Assembly: GCA_033675545.1 (NCBI GenBank)
Contig: JAWDGP010006505.1
Location: 1 to 64,000 of the forward strand
From: Elysia crispata
Lineage: Eukaryota > Mollusca > Gastropoda > Plakobranchidae
DNA: 64,000 bases
Direction: 5' to 3'
Part shown: positions 10,757 through 23,424 of the stretch, piece after piece
Numbering within the stretch: position 1 is the stretch's first letter
Layout of the letters: the number at the start of each line of letters is the position of its first letter
Program-made: the position numbers and the translations under genes
The notes under the pieces: generated by a model
Databases searched by the model: none
Told to the model about the DNA's origin: nothing
What the model saw: the letters and a program-made list of their open reading frames with translations, nothing else

Positions 10757-11303
10757 GTGCCTTCAAAGGGGAGTGGTCTACAAGGCAACTGTGGAACAGA
10801 AACCCTCGAAAACACAAGACACCTATATAGGAATCACAGAAAATGAGTTCAAAACCAGATACAATCAGCACACGTCGAGCTTTCGACTCCACCACAAGAA
10901 ATCAGCCACAACTTTAAGTGAATTCATATGGAAACTTAAAGAATCTAAAACCGAATACCACTTATCATGGGCTGTAATCGAAAGAGCGCAGCCATACTCG
11001 GCGGCGACAAACAGATGCAACCTTTGCATAGCGGAAAAATACTTCATTCTACACACAAAACCAAGCCTCAACAAAAGAAGGGAAATATTTTCATCGTGCC
11101 CCCACCGGAAAAAACATTTACTACAAAACTATCAGTGGCCCGGAAACGAAAATAAACAACAAAACAAGGTCGGAACGGCAAGCGCAAACGAACACGCCTC
11201 AGTCATACCCGAAGAGAGCGGAGGACAGACGACAGCTTTGTCCTCCGCTTGAAACACAAGTGTAGTATGCATGGAAATTTAAGGTAAGATCTTCTATATT
11301 TAT
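10757..11303 (+). mobile_element. Penelope-like element, 5'-truncated copy, right arm
   Basis: Joined head-to-head to the left arm at 10756/10757. It has the same length (547 bp) as the matching part of the left arm, so there are no indels. I found only three base differences between arms. It ends in AAGGTAAGATCTTCTATA followed by TTTATGTATTGCTCC; beyond about 11303 the match ends. Confidence 0.88.
10758..11252 (+). CDS. PLE GIY-YIG endonuclease fragment (right arm)
   Basis: The frame from CLQRGVVYKATV to TTALSSA then TGA is open throughout and matches the left arm except for one residue: YSAATNR here, YLAATNR there. It keeps TYIGIT, FKTRYNQH and the CNLCIAEKY motif. It is 5'-truncated inside the linker before the nuclease domain and lacks its own ATG, so independent expression is doubtful. 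Confidence 0.83.
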   Translation, partial: CLQRGVVYKATVEQKPSKTQDTYIGITENEFKTRYNQHTSSFRLHHKKSATTLSEFIWKLKESKTEYHLSWAVIERAQPYSAATNRCNLCIAEKYFILHTKPSLNKRREIFSSCPHRKKHLLQNYQWPGNENKQQNKVGTASANEHASVIPEESGGQTTALSSA

Positions 11304-11960
11304 GTATTGCTCCATCAGTTGAGCACTCTCATCAATTATTCCACCTTATCTTCAAACCATAAATATACATACATATATATATATACATTATTTATGACCC
11401 AAAAAAAAGTCTTGTCATTATCTTTGTAATAATAATTTTGTATTGTAAAAAGAAAGACTTTTTGGAAATGTTTTTCTTCAAGCTGAAAAAAACCAACGAT
11501 TATTTGAACAAGGAAGGCTTCGGCTAACGATAAAGACAGAGACAAAGTACGTATCTTACAAATGATTATATTACTACATACTAATTTCCCAAATCCTTTG
11601 GAGACGTGCATTTGATTATCTTATAAGAATTGTTTCGAGAAGAGGGAACAGCACAAAAACGGGGAAAAACTAATCGCCATTAAATTATCATAAAACCATA
11701 CACAGCTTTTTAAGTCCCCAAACTTCAAGAAGTTTTTTTTTTTTGTAGTTGATATTACGATCTCAATCTCATATCTAAAGAATTAAAAATTAAGAGTTTG
11801 ATATAATATTTGATCAAATAAGTAACGGAGTAGTAAATGGATAAAAAATGTATACTTGTTCCTGTGGGAACATTCTTTAGAAAATTGAATTCACTCTGTT
11901 AGTTTGAAGCTTAAAAAAAATTCAACCCCAAATCCAGCAATCTGTCAAAACAAATCGAAA
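11304..11960. other. Sequence unique to copy 1 after the PLE pair; nothing recognised
   Basis: AT-rich, with a short (AT)n near 11369-11386 and a T run near 11735. No coding evidence. Part of the roughly 2-kb block that separates A1 from B1 and has no counterpart between A2 and B2. Confidence 0.5.
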
Positions 11961-12754
11961 TGTCTGGTAAGACTATTAAAAATAGACAGGAGGATATGGA
12001 ATTTAGAAAATTTTAACTAGACAACCTCTCTTAAAATCATCCAATTTTAATTTATTGTCACTTCATTGGAAGTTCATCAAAGAAAAAATGTCTGTTTGTC
12101 TAAGGGTATGAAAATATACAGCTAATCACTCGACTTGTCCTCAGAACTGATAATAAGGGTGAAGTCCGCTTGTAAAAATTGCAAAGTATTTAATCCAACA
12201 CAATGCTGACCGACGGCTGACTGACAAGAGATTGACTCAATAATCACTGTAAGTTGACTCACTGTTTCCAAAAGTTAACTGACTGGAAAAATTTGACTTT
12301 TATTTATACTAATTCTCAGCGAATTATCTAGAAAACGAATTACATAATTCATATGAGAATACTTGGTACTCATAATGAATAACTCGCAATATAACTGCAA
12401 CCAATCAGAACACAGGTGAACTAGGAGAGACGAAACTATCATTATGCAAGGACTAAATGGAAGATTCAAGAAGAATCTAAACCACACACGTTCAAAGATA
12501 CCTTTCTCACATTTGAACTATGCTCAACAAACATAAGTAAGTTCTTAAGCTTAAAATACAAACATTATACAACTAAATAAAACAATATAGATCTAAGAAG
12601 ATCCGCTACCAAAAAAGTAAGCGCCTACATAGGGTGAGGGAGTCAATAGATCAAATTACAGCATAATGCATTACACCAATAATGTTTATTTTAGAAACTG
12701 CGCTTATGAAGAGATCTTCCTCTTTCTCTCTCTTCCTCTCTGTCTCTTTTTCTC

Positions 12755-12759
<5 letters not shown>

Positions 12760-12819
<60 letters not shown>
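12760..12819 (+). repeat. (CT)n microsatellite
   Basis: A pure CT tract of about 60 bp, flanked by imperfect CT-rich DNA from 12715 to 12834. Counterpart of 24501-24558. Confidence 0.95.
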
Positions 12820-12829
<10 letters not shown>

Positions 12830-13969
12830 TAAATTTTCTAACAAATTGATAACACAAACATACGTAAAATATCTTTTTTATATTACCTTTATCAAGCTCA
12901 TGTCAACAACAATACAGCTATATCAAGAATCGATAATTGTTCAACACTTTCTGCGGTGCAAATTTCTATCGAATTTTCAACAAAAAAAAAATCAACTGAT
13001 TGCACAAACATGGGTTAAAAAAAGACCTTTTAACATGACCCGCGATCAACTTATGTCAACAAAAATATGACTGTATCAAGAATCGATCATTGTTCAAAAT
13101 TTCTTTGAGGACTTTTATCTTGAAATATGAGAAAAAGATATACATATGACGCTCCTAAGGCAATTTCACTTAAGAGTAAAAAAAAAAACTTTCCGGAGCA
13201 ACACATCTCTCTAGATAATTAAACGGTTTCCATTTTTGTACGGTAACATAGTAATCTATCTCCACAAAGCACTTTAAAATTCTCGGTTTCCCTCTAGGGC
13301 CGTCCAGGGTTGTCTATTAATTCGGAATCAGCAAGACCACCTGGCCTGTTCACCCAGGACACCGCTGAGCTTTTAGTTTAGAGTTTTGGATGGTCCCGGT
13401 GGGTTGAAATTTGTTTTTTTAATTTCCAGATCACAGAATGGATCGTCCTAGGGGATCTAAGAGTTTTTTTCTTCGTAGGGGTTTTCAGGGCGTGTGGGTA
13501 GCAGCAATAAGGCTAAGATAGGAAGAGAGGGAAAGCAATGAGGAAAAGTAGAGAGAAAAAAAGGTTGAGAGAGAGAGGGATGCTCAGACATGCAAAAGAC
13601 ATGAAGAGACAGAACTCAGAAAACTTTAGAAAGAGAAGGATCGACAGATCAACTTAAAAGGTACCAAACTTAAGGGGACAGACAGAGCTAGAGAGGTTAT
13701 GGAGAAATTGGTAAATTTGGGGAGGAAAAGAGGAGGGGAGAAGGATTGAGAGAGAAAGAATCAGACAGACGGACAGAGCAAAAGTTAAGCAGAGACAGAG
13801 ACAAAGATGAGAATAAACTGAGAGGGTTTGCTCGCAATTAGACGACAAAAAAACTAATGCTGATGGCACAGTTTGTCTAGTAGAAAAAGGATAAAAAGGA
13901 TATATGAAACTTCACCATGAACTATAAAGAAGAAGATCAGGAAGAAAATACATTTAGAGAGTTTGACAA

Positions 13970-14060
13970 CAAGGTATACAGAGTGATCGAGACGTCTGTG
14001 CAAATCTCTTTCTAATAACTGTTATTCTCTATAGAAATGCTAGATGGAAAAGCACTTACC
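13970..14060 (-). other. Possible minus-strand splice donor region, copy 1
   Basis: The minus strand reads GATTTTG|GTAAGTGC with the junction at 14060/14059. The same donor is kept at 25689/25688, and as GTGAGTGC at 28158/28157. The sequence on the exon side has stops in all three frames, so if spliced it would be non-coding or UTR. No matching acceptor was confirmed. Confidence 0.25.
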
Positions 14061-15078
14061 AAAATCTTTTGAATATTGTAAAGTGTTTAGAGTCTCTATT
14101 CTTGGACCATCAAAACACGCTTAGCAGACCACTTGCTAGAGAATGATCGGTCATAACCTTAACGTTTTCTGATACTAGCAATTTCTACTTAAAAATTCAC
14201 ATTTTTATTATTAAATAAAGTAATAATAGGCAAAAACATTTTATCTCGCTTTGGAAAATTTGCCAAATAAATATGAAGTCTATGAAATAAAATTAAATCA
14301 TAAAGAAAAAAAAAAAGGTAAATTGTCCAAAAAAAAAAGAGGAAGGGGGAAAAATGAGAAAATGAGAAATGGAGACTTTGGACATTACTAATCTCTTTCT
14401 GCAATCATAAATTTAACATTACTATACCATAATACTATGTACGGGACCACAATCTCTTTAAAAAAAAACATGACAACACGTGCATTCAAGAAATGATGCT
14501 TAAACAATGTCCATGCTATGATACATAATCATAATTAATATCTTTCTAAAATAGGCCTATATCATGCAATCACACTCTCCCTAACAAAACAAGCAAGCAC
14601 GTTCCTTTACTCGAAACACAACTGATTGATATTATCTAGCATAAAACACGATCACACTCTCTTTTTTTCATTCATAATGGAACTGCAATTTCTCCTGAAA
14701 AAAAAGCAAGACCAATCTATCTATGTCGCTTACATAACAGACAACGACATCCGTCATATCATAATACACAATTTTTTAACTTTCTGGTTAATACAAAATA
14801 TGTCTACATTTTCTATGCAACAAAACAAAACTGCATCCTTTCATAAAATAAAATGGAAATTAAAAAATTAAATAAAAGATATAACAGCCATAAATTTTCT
14901 TGAAAATAGAACGAAACCGCACTCTATGAAAGAAAACTTATAAGATGTTAAAAGATCTATAAAGAAACAACGAAAGTCTCTTTTTAAAAATATAAAATCA
15001 AACACCCTCCAAAAATTGGCAAATCGCAATGTATTGGAATAAAATACGCGACCATACTATTCAAACAATAGTAAAAAT

Positions 15079-15079
15079 G

Positions 15080-15163
<84 letters not shown>

Positions 15164-15190
15164 GTAATAGTAATAATAGTAATAATAATA

Positions 15191-15273
<83 letters not shown>
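15079..15273 (+). repeat. (TAA)n microsatellite
   Basis: About 195 bp of TAA with a few TAG interruptions near 15163-15180 and one extra A near 15190. Follows the minisatellite unit GCGACCATACTATTC. The Ile/Asn-only frame is an artefact. Confidence 0.95.
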
Positions 15274-15274
<1 letters not shown>

Positions 15275-15497
15275 TATAATAATAGTTTTTATATGGAAAT
15301 GAACTTCAATACTAGAGTGAACAGATAAGAAAAGTGTCTTATTTTGGTATTAATGGTAGTAATAGGTGAACGTTCTAGGAAGGCAATGGTTTGAAACTAT
15401 TTTTTCGAATTAAATTTTCAGAACCACTGTGCTACCAATGAACTTATATCTTATGTCACGAGCAGGACAGATTAACTCATGAGTTTTTGGGTTTGTT

Positions 15498-15665
15498 TTT
15501 TTTTTTGTTTTTGTTTTTTTGTTGTTGTTTTTTTTTTTGTTTTGTTTTTCTTTTAGACCAAAATTTAATTAATTTATGAATATCATTATCAATCACCGTT
15601 TTTATCATTATTATTTTAAAAAATAGTAGACATTTGTATTGGTTGTTTTTTTGTTTTTTTTTTGG
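15498..15665 (+). repeat. T-rich tract with G interruptions
   Basis: GTTTTT-type blocks at 15498-15552 and 15648-15663, before the CT array; no gene. Confidence 0.7.
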
Positions 15666-15793
15666 TCACTGTATGCGCTTCCACATTATCTCTATTATAT
15701 AATTTAGGACCACGCTCTTTCAGCCATAACAAGCTACTATACTATCTACAAAGTAACATAAAACCTCAGTCTCTATACAATGTCACACGACCA

Positions 15794-15797
<4 letters not shown>

Positions 15798-15868
<71 letters not shown>
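15798..15868 (+). repeat. (CT)n microsatellite
   Basis: A pure CT run starting inside a minisatellite unit (ACGACCACTCG precedes it). Counterpart of 27768-27854. Confidence 0.95.
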
Positions 15869-15872
<4 letters not shown>

Positions 15873-16170
15873 TTTCTCTCTGTCTCCCCTTCTGCAAAGA
15901 CCACTCTCTCTGTAACATGTTAATACCACCACACTCTCTCTAAAATAGAAAAAAAAAAGATCTTGCTCCATTTAAGAAACTAAATCGACCATTCACCTCA
16001 CTCTCTTTCTCTGAAATAAACATGACAACATTCCATCTGAAATAATTCACGTATTCATACTACCGCTTAATATTTAAGACCATACCCTCTTTAATATAAC
16101 ATATAATTACAGCCCTGTAAAATGTTACATGACCACACACACGATATATAAAAAATACACCCCAAAGCAC

Positions 16171-16173
<3 letters not shown>

Positions 16174-16233
<60 letters not shown>
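16174..16233 (+). repeat. (CT)n microsatellite
   Basis: A pure CT run after CCCAAAGCACTCA, again at the CTCTCT core of a minisatellite unit. The matching array in the third B copy is 31810-31934. Confidence 0.95.
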
Positions 16234-16234
<1 letters not shown>

Positions 16235-16923
16235 AATCATTACACAGCAACTTTTTGTCTACCACAAAAGACGAGCTCACTCCTAAAGCATACCAATACG
16301 CGACCACACTGTGTGTAACATATTATGCGGTCACGCTCTATACACTGTATTACAGGATTAATCTGTCTGTAAAATATCACGAAGCTGCTTATAAAACAAT
16401 AACTAACCACATTTTTATACGATCATTTACGATCAAATTCTTTGAACCACAAGGCTCTGTCACATTCTATTTCATATAAATGCCGACACTCCCTTATAAA
16501 CAATTTATAACAAAACACCCGCTAAAATAAGAGACAACCACGTTTCTTTTAACATTATGCCTAAAACTTAATGAGTAAACTCTTAAGTCGGAGAATTGTT
16601 AAGTTTTGTTCATTCAAAAGCTTTTCAGTATACATGCATCATTTGTATTGAGACTTTTGGTTAACTTCAAATGCATAAAAGAAAAGAAATCAATTCAAAC
16701 TCACCGAAACATCGTGTCATAATTCATGCAGCCTATTTTTGATATAATGTTTGTTAAATATTGTTGTTGGGTTTTTTAACCCCTATATAAGCAATTGTTT
16801 TTTATTTGTGTTTTCTCTGTGACTCTTTTCTTTATGCATTCATTTTATTTTTTTTTCCTGTGTATATTTCCACATTATTAATTTCAATTTTTTAGGGTAG
16901 ATACTTCTATATATAACCTTTTT

Positions 16924-16925
<2 letters not shown>

Positions 16926-16975
<50 letters not shown>

Positions 16976-16990
16976 GAGAGAGAGAGAGAT
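16926..16990 (+). repeat. (AT)n followed by (AG)n
   Basis: About 46 bp of AT, then about 17 bp of AG. It leads into the dispersed C1 piece. Confidence 0.95.
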
Positions 16991-17055
16991 ATGCCTTGCA
17001 TAAGAGGGTACAGACAGAGACTAAAAAGAAAAAAAAATTATGATACGAACATTGC

Positions 17056-17217
17056 AAAAGGTAAACTCGACAACAATAGACAGTTTGTGACGGGTGAAGG
17101 ACAGCCAGTGTTTATCTGTACTGACTTACATGATTTTTTTTTTCTGCGAGTCAGTCAACTCCATGGTGCAATTGATTCCATTCTTGGTTGAGATTGTGAT
17201 GGATGAGATTCCGGTCA
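17056..17217 (+). repeat. Dispersed repeat C1 (first copy)
   Basis: AAAAGGTAAACTCGACA through CTTGGTTGAGATTGTGAT matches 49548-49716, with substitutions and a T-run insertion here. No domain seen. Confidence 0.7.
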
Positions 17218-17514
17218 AAGTTCAACCACGATGATTGCCAGTACTGCAAGTATCTTTACTTATCATGTGAGTGTGTGTTTGTGTATCTGTGTGTTTCAAA
17301 AACACCGCTTGGGTTGTTCCAGTGCCTTTATATTTTCGACTGAGTGGTGCAGCTGGTAAATTTTTTTATGACGTGACCCAAATCTACCTCATCCCTTCCT
17401 TAGCTTTCAAAAATTCATAACGAGGATGATTTGATTATGAATTAATTAGCTTTTCCTAGAAACAAACTCAAAGGAAATTGAACACACATTTGAAAAGTGA
17501 TTTTCCCCTTTTTA

Positions 17515-17800
17515 TCAATCTAGTTATCTTTTATATTAAATTTTAGTTTGATTCCTTTCCTTTTAGTTTAAAAACTTAATTTTTATTTACAGACCAATCA
17601 AGACCATTATTATTCTTCTTAACTTTTCGTGAGGTAGGTGATTTATTATTTTTTTTTCCATCTTCAAGGGGCCAAGAAATCAAAGTAAGAGGTCGCAAGT
17701 TGCTTTCAGATATTTAAATCTAACACTACATTAAATGTGGCTGTAATTCAAAGCAACTTACCGTATCTATTATTGCGCTATTTTACAAAAGGTAATTAGT
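17515..17800 (+). repeat. Dispersed repeat C2 (first copy)
   Basis: Resembles 38785-39110. Shared blocks include GGGGCCAAGAAATCAAA and CTTAACTTT(T)CGTGAGGTAGGT versus CTTAACTTTCCGAGACGTAG, and a final TACC(G/A)TATCTATTA. Diverged. Confidence 0.65.
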
Positions 17801-18523
17801 GTGAGATAAGTATAAAATCAGGAAACAAAACTATATAAAGTGTATGTAACTTTTCATTGATTGAATGATTCCCACACTCTCTTCTCACGCATGCACGCTT
17901 TTTTTTTTCCTCTCCCCAAAATACATAAAGTTAGGGGGGGAAAAGGAGTAGGGTTGGAGGAACAAACTAAGCCATGCGCCTAGGTGTATTGAGAATCGCT
18001 TCTGCGAAATATTTTTTACGCATTTCATCAACATTTTTTGTAAAGAAAATGAAGATTTAGCTGCGTGTTCTTTTTAAAGCACTGTAAAAGTAGAGATATA
18101 AAAAATGTTAAGGATTGAGAAAGAAAAATTTGAAGTAACTTTTCGAGATAAACTTATGTAAAGGTGATGAAATAAAATAGCGAGAAAAGGCAGATGAATA
18201 ATTATTTCAGGGTAGAAAGATAAAGAGCGATGAAGCTAGAGAACGAAAAAAATACTGCGAGAAAGAGACAGTCAATAATTAGTGAAATTATCGTAGTCTG
18301 TAATATATTACAGTTTTTTTACTTGGGAAAAAAACCAACATGATTTATTCTAAATAGATACTCGATACTAAATCTATATCAAAGGGTATCTAAGATATTT
18401 TTTTCCTCTTTAAATTGTTTACATACTATGCGTTTTAACAAAAAATTGTGAGACATGCAGATGCAGATTTAAAAATTAAAGAAACAAAAAACGGACAGTC
18501 ACAACGCCAGCTTAGGAATCATC
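17800..18523. other. AT-rich spacer, nothing recognised
   Basis: Between the C2 piece and duplication A2. Contains a G run at about 17934 and purine-rich DNA; no supported gene. Confidence 0.5.
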
Positions 18524-18644
18524 GGCGACTTCATGTTGAGGGACTTCACTCAGCTATGGCTTTCTCATTTGCTCTTTACTTTTTAGTGAACCGATGTTAA
18601 TGACCTCCGGAGTCATGACTCTCCAAGACTGGAACGGGAAGTAA

Positions 18645-18746
18645 ATGGAGTCTGCCAGTCTCTTGACGGCTTACGCAAACAGGGGAAGACAACCCGAGTG
18701 TGTGATTATGGAACAGCCTAATGAGGCCTGTTTCGTGACGGCGTGA
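18645..18746 (+). CDS. Conserved 33-codon small reading frame, copy 2 (hypothetical)
   Basis: Same length, start, in-frame upstream TAA and stop as 5525-5626; contains LLTAYANRGRQPECVIM. No frameshift or stop gained. Conservation is not confined to the frame, so coding is unproven. Confidence 0.25.
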   Translation: MESASLLTAYANRGRQPECVIMEQPNEACFVTA

Positions 18747-20895
18747 CAGGAAAGACAATAATGGACACCGGTTTCTGATGGTCAGTAAAACCAGTGGCCA
18801 GTGGTTGTGAATATTTATGGGCTATTAGTCTGGACCCAACTGTCAGCCTACAATGTCCAGTTCAATATGCTCACGCAAACGTGATAAGGTAGAGTGAGAG
18901 GTGGACAAAAAGAATCAAAGGGAGATTTTGGACATTTTGCAAATACTCATATGTGATAATACTGTAAAAAATTTGCCACTATAAATAGAAAATATTACCT
19001 ATGTCATGCACAAAGATGAAAAACGGCAGTGGAAATGAAAATTATCGACTCATGGGAAGCAGTTTGTTCATGTGTTAAGTCTAGAATGAAATCTCAAAAA
19101 AAAAAAAAAAAAGAATTAGCTGGAAAACGTGAGAGAAGAAGAAGATAACTGTAAGTTCTAAGCTACAGCCGAGTTGGAGTTCTGAGTTTGACATCACGTT
19201 ATGTGACAATGTCGACCTCTTTCTCCGCTATGGCCCCTAAACCGCTCAATGCTCAGTGATGAAGTTTACTGAACTTTGAAACTGCTAATATCAGTGTCCC
19301 ACAGGGAACATTTTTTTTTCTGCACCGAATTTGTTTTAGACGTAATTTAAAAAGCTACAAAATTACCGAACAGTTACGGAACTCTCCGTACGTTTGCACT
19401 TATTGCAGAAAGTAAATTTTGCCATCGACCTCTTTCGTTTCAACACATTTTGTGCATTTTGTAGAATTCTTTCTGTCAAACTTTTTCAAAAACCCAAATC
19501 TTCTGATGACTTTTTTTTCGTGGTTTTATCTATTTGATCGCTTTGTTTATTTTATCTAATAAAACGTTAGATTTATGCAACATAATTAAAAAAAAATAAT
19601 TTACTCAAGGTCATGAAGACTACTCGACAAAAATTAAATTTATATGAACATTTCCTTTTTTCCTTTTTTAAGAAAAAAACATTTCAGGAATCATGCATAT
19701 CAAAATAACCCGTTGGAATATAACATACTCCAACAATTATTTTCTTGATTAGAGGTTCTGTAGTCAGAACCACTGTTACCGACAATGCTTTGCTATTAAG
19801 CTGGTATTTTTTTAACCTCAAGGGGTCGATAGAGGGTGAAGTGGGTTGGTAAAAACAAAAATGGGTCTGGGGTTTTGGATCGAAGAAAGGGAGAAAAAGA
19901 CAGATAGAGAGGGACAAGAAACATAAAAGAGGTGGATCTTGATAGAGACCAGGAGTGAGAAAATGTGAAAGATAGATAGACACGCACACAAAGAGACACT
20001 GAGAGGGAGTCATGGAGAGAAAAAAAATCCTGTGAGCATTGCATAAATAATTTACCTGAAAATGAATCTATGCTAGTTGTAAAATTAGGTACAACTGTTT
20101 TAACAAGTCTTTGGCAATTTCGACATTAGTTAAGATTAGAAAACTGAAATTAAAAATTGCCCTAATCATAAGGGTCTACATATGTAAAGATACATTAAAA
20201 ACTCTATCAATACCGCTTTCACTGGAAAGAAAAAGACAAAGATGTGGATAGCATTTGGTCTCTAAAACAGCATTGTTAATTGCAATTTTTCATCACACAG
20301 TGTTTTTGTTTTCGCGAATGCTGGCCACTGAAAAATTAGATTTAAAATGAGATGGTTGGTTCCAATGAGCGAAATACTTAATCGTACAAAATACGTTGCA
20401 GTGTTTTTTAAAGTTTGCATTTCATTTAGATACACATTAAAACATGTATCCAGATTGCTAGTCTGAGACAGCTTGGCTCGTGTGTTTGTTCCTTATTCTA
20501 CAGAAAAAAAAAAAATAAAACGAAGCATCGTTTTAGCGGGTTTTATTTTAAATTATTTTCCACAGTGCTATTTTATGTCTTTCTCTTCCAATTCCTATTT
20601 CGGCAACAAGATTGGTTCAAGAAAGGCCATTCTATTCATAACCATGTTCCTTTCCATTTATTTATTTTTCTTCAGAAAATCTCACAAGTTACAACGTAAT
20701 TACGCCCTTGATTTTTTTTTCTTGCCCATGTAATGTTGTTAGACTTCGATGCATCTTCTGAATTATTTGGTTATTTATGAGTACTGTTCGGTGCACATTT
20801 CAGACGTTGTTATCATTAAACCTTGAATTGTGTGAGGCTTTTTTTCCTTTGAATTTTTTTTTTTTTTTTTTTTTCGTTTTATTTTAAATGGCTTC

Positions 20896-21720
20896 TATAT
20901 ATAATATATAATGGAGCTAGGCCAAAAATGAGGACCATCTAACAGAACATTTCTAGACGACCTAGGAATATCAAAAGGCATAAGTTGTAAATTGCCCTAC
21001 AGATTGGAGTGGTTAGTTAAAAACTATTTTTAACCAAAATAGTATTTTGGCAAAAATGTGATTCTTTTTTTATTAAAAGAAAAAGATGAATTTTTGAACT
21101 GTTTCCGGTAAGCCCAGCTGGACTGAGATGGCAAGAACCAAACTGAAAGTACTGTAGGCGTCGGCAGATCTAAAACCATTTGGAATACATCTAGATCTAA
21201 AACTACATGATAATATACAGTGTAAGATCTAAGAAGAGAATCTAAAAAGGTTGCTCCGACATAGATTCTAGATCTATAGTCTACAAACTTACAGCAGCTG
21301 GACTCAAATCAAAAGATTAAGATTTACAACTTAAAATATCTAGATTTTACTGATAGGATTAATTTTTTTAGAACCTTTATGTAGGTTTAAAAGACTACGC
21401 GGCTAAGAATTCCCTCAAGGCAGTGGGCTTTTGTACAATAAATGCGAAAATTCAAAGCGTTTATAGGGAGCTAAAAGCATATTGGGAAAATATAGCATCC
21501 ATTTATTGCAAAAGAAATTACGTTCTTTATCTAAATTTTGTCTTAAGATTCACATCTATCTAGAAGCTAGGTAAAGATGGGTTGGTGAAAGCATATATCT
21601 GGATCATTTAAGTAAAAGGATACATGTCAAGACCATTAAGCCTATATAATATACAGACGCACCCCAGTCCCCACAAATTGACACCATGGCCCCGTTCGTA
21701 AAATGGGGTTTCCAGATTGT
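20896..21720. mobile_element. Insertion in A2 absent from A1, origin unknown
   Basis: Copy 1 reads ATGGCTTGCATTCAGATCTC (8149); copy 2 is interrupted after ATGGCTT and resumes at TGCATTTATTCTCATGCC (about 21720). The roughly 825 bp between starts with an AT-rich TATATATAATATATAATGG and holds several AGATCT/CTAGATCT motifs. It ends near CCGTTCGTAAAATGGGG. No ORF above 60 codons, no clear terminal repeats. It may be a MITE, a SINE-type fragment, or sequence lost from copy 1. Confidence 0.55.
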
Positions 21721-23424
21721 GCATTTATTCTCATGCCTTGCTCATGATCTGAAGCATTCCTACTCTAACGACATGATTGTCAAAATAAATTATATCATTC
21801 TTCACTAGAGTTTAGCGACCTTGTCCCATCAGCAAAAAGATATTCATGGATTTCGAAGGGAATTTTATTGCAGGGCTGGCAACCGATGAAATTTGATAAA
21901 TAAATTAGGAAATTGATTGCCTTTATTAACGGGCTGGTTCAACTTAAAAAAACAGAGTATTCAAATTATCTCTGATGGGGGTTGAACGTTAGGTGGCTGG
22001 GTAAGTTCTTGCAACTGAAGTTTGGAAGAAATATGATTGAGAAAGTTCGAATCTCAGAAGAATAACACTGCTATTGACTAGCAAGATGAAACAGTTTTAC
22101 ACGAGGCTCACTCCAACATCAAATGTATAGTATTTCTGAGTAAGGGACTACTGTTAATGATGGCATCCTAAGGGTGGGGGGCGGGGCGAATTTTAGACCA
22201 GGTGACCCAAAGTTGACTCTCAGATGGGGAAAAGGAGTGTGTGTGGGTGGGGGGTGTGTCAAGGGAAAACTGCTGCCAGCTTTGAATAAAAAGGCTGTGC
22301 ATCTTTTATAATCATAAAAAACAACATCCAATTATTTATCCTTCTCTCTTCTATGTTTATCTAGTACTAACCAAAATTTCAATATCATTTTTTCAAGCCC
22401 ACCCAACTCCACGTATCTCTACCCTGATAAAAGCTCCCTGCTATATATTTAATAAAATCGTGCCATTACAAAATTTCTCTCTACCTTTCACTTCCATCCA
22501 TACAAATGTAACTACCAAGCCCGTGTACTAAGAATTCCACATACAACTTGAACTTTCCAACCTTAAAGCAAGAGCTCTACCTTCATTCCTTTCCTTCAGA
22601 TGTCCTTTCTTTTGTTAAAACAATATGTTCTCCAGATCAGTTCCTATTATGTGACTCACTTTCCTTATTGTCACGAAAGATGAAATAGCAGTTCTTTTGA
22701 CACAGGGGAGAGGGATTAGAGGACCAGTGCAGTAGCCAAACGGCAAACTTTGGCTTATCTCTTTCTCCCTCCTCCATTGTCCAACAAAACTTCCTTGTCT
22801 CCGTATAATAATTTATTTTCCGCGAAACTAAGGGAACGTTTAATCAACAGAAGAACACGAGATTACTACTAGAAACGGAGAAGATGAGCCATTAACATGA
22901 ATCAGTAAATATATTTTTATAAGTCAATCATGAAAAACATGTCTATCAATTTATATAATTCTACAAATATAGAATAAAATGGAAAATAAACTATTTCATT
23001 TTTGGAATGAATGAAAACCATTAACTTCTTTCTGATATTAGGGTTCACATAAAAGTAACAAAAAAAATGGAGAAAACTATCAGGGATAGATACTGAGTCG
23101 AACTGAGTTTTATAAAATAATGTCTTGTTAAAGTTTATGTCCGGTGGACAGATACCTTGTATGTGGATTAAATCGGTCATTTTATAAAAGTGTAGCCTAT
23201 GACTTTGTGTGACAAATAGCATAAAAGTGCGATCTTCGACCTTCAGGGAAAAATCAAGTATGACAGACTTGGGATTTCACAGCATCCCAGATTGTCAGTC
23301 TCCCAATAGGCTCAATCGATGTTTGAGAATTTGGATTCTGGACGTCCAAGAAATTCGGACAGTTTAAGCCTTCATCTCACTCTTCCTGGTAGTTCGGATA
23401 CGTACAATCTCTTATCTTGTTATT

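Larger units (their letters stand above)
14440..16560 (+). repeat. Degenerate minisatellite of about 28 bp, copy 1
   Basis: Repeated, diverged units of the form ACCACACTCTCT followed by a TAA/ATA-rich half and ACACG or ACATG. Examples start at 15900 and 15928 (28 bp apart), and others near 14453, 14570, 14650, 15049, 15707, 16079 and 16303. Pure CT and TAA arrays are embedded in it. Confidence 0.6.
11960..16640 (+). repeat. Segmental duplication B, copy 1
   Basis: It aligns in order with 23450-28140. Landmarks are CTATTAAAAATAGACAGGAG (about 11973), ATGAAGAGATCTTCCT (about 12706), TTTCCATTTTTGTACGGTAA (about 13228), ATCAGCAAGACCACCTGG (about 13326), AGCACTTACCAAAATC (14051), the TAA array (15079) and the CT array (15798). 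Some parts are about 96% identical (14040-14290), others much less. It continues past the B2 end to about 16640, where it resembles 31934-32340. Confidence 0.82.

Noticed and set aside
10757-10815. First 20 codons of the minus frame starting at 10815
   Set aside because: They are antisense of the right arm read across the head-to-head junction, not part of the element protein.
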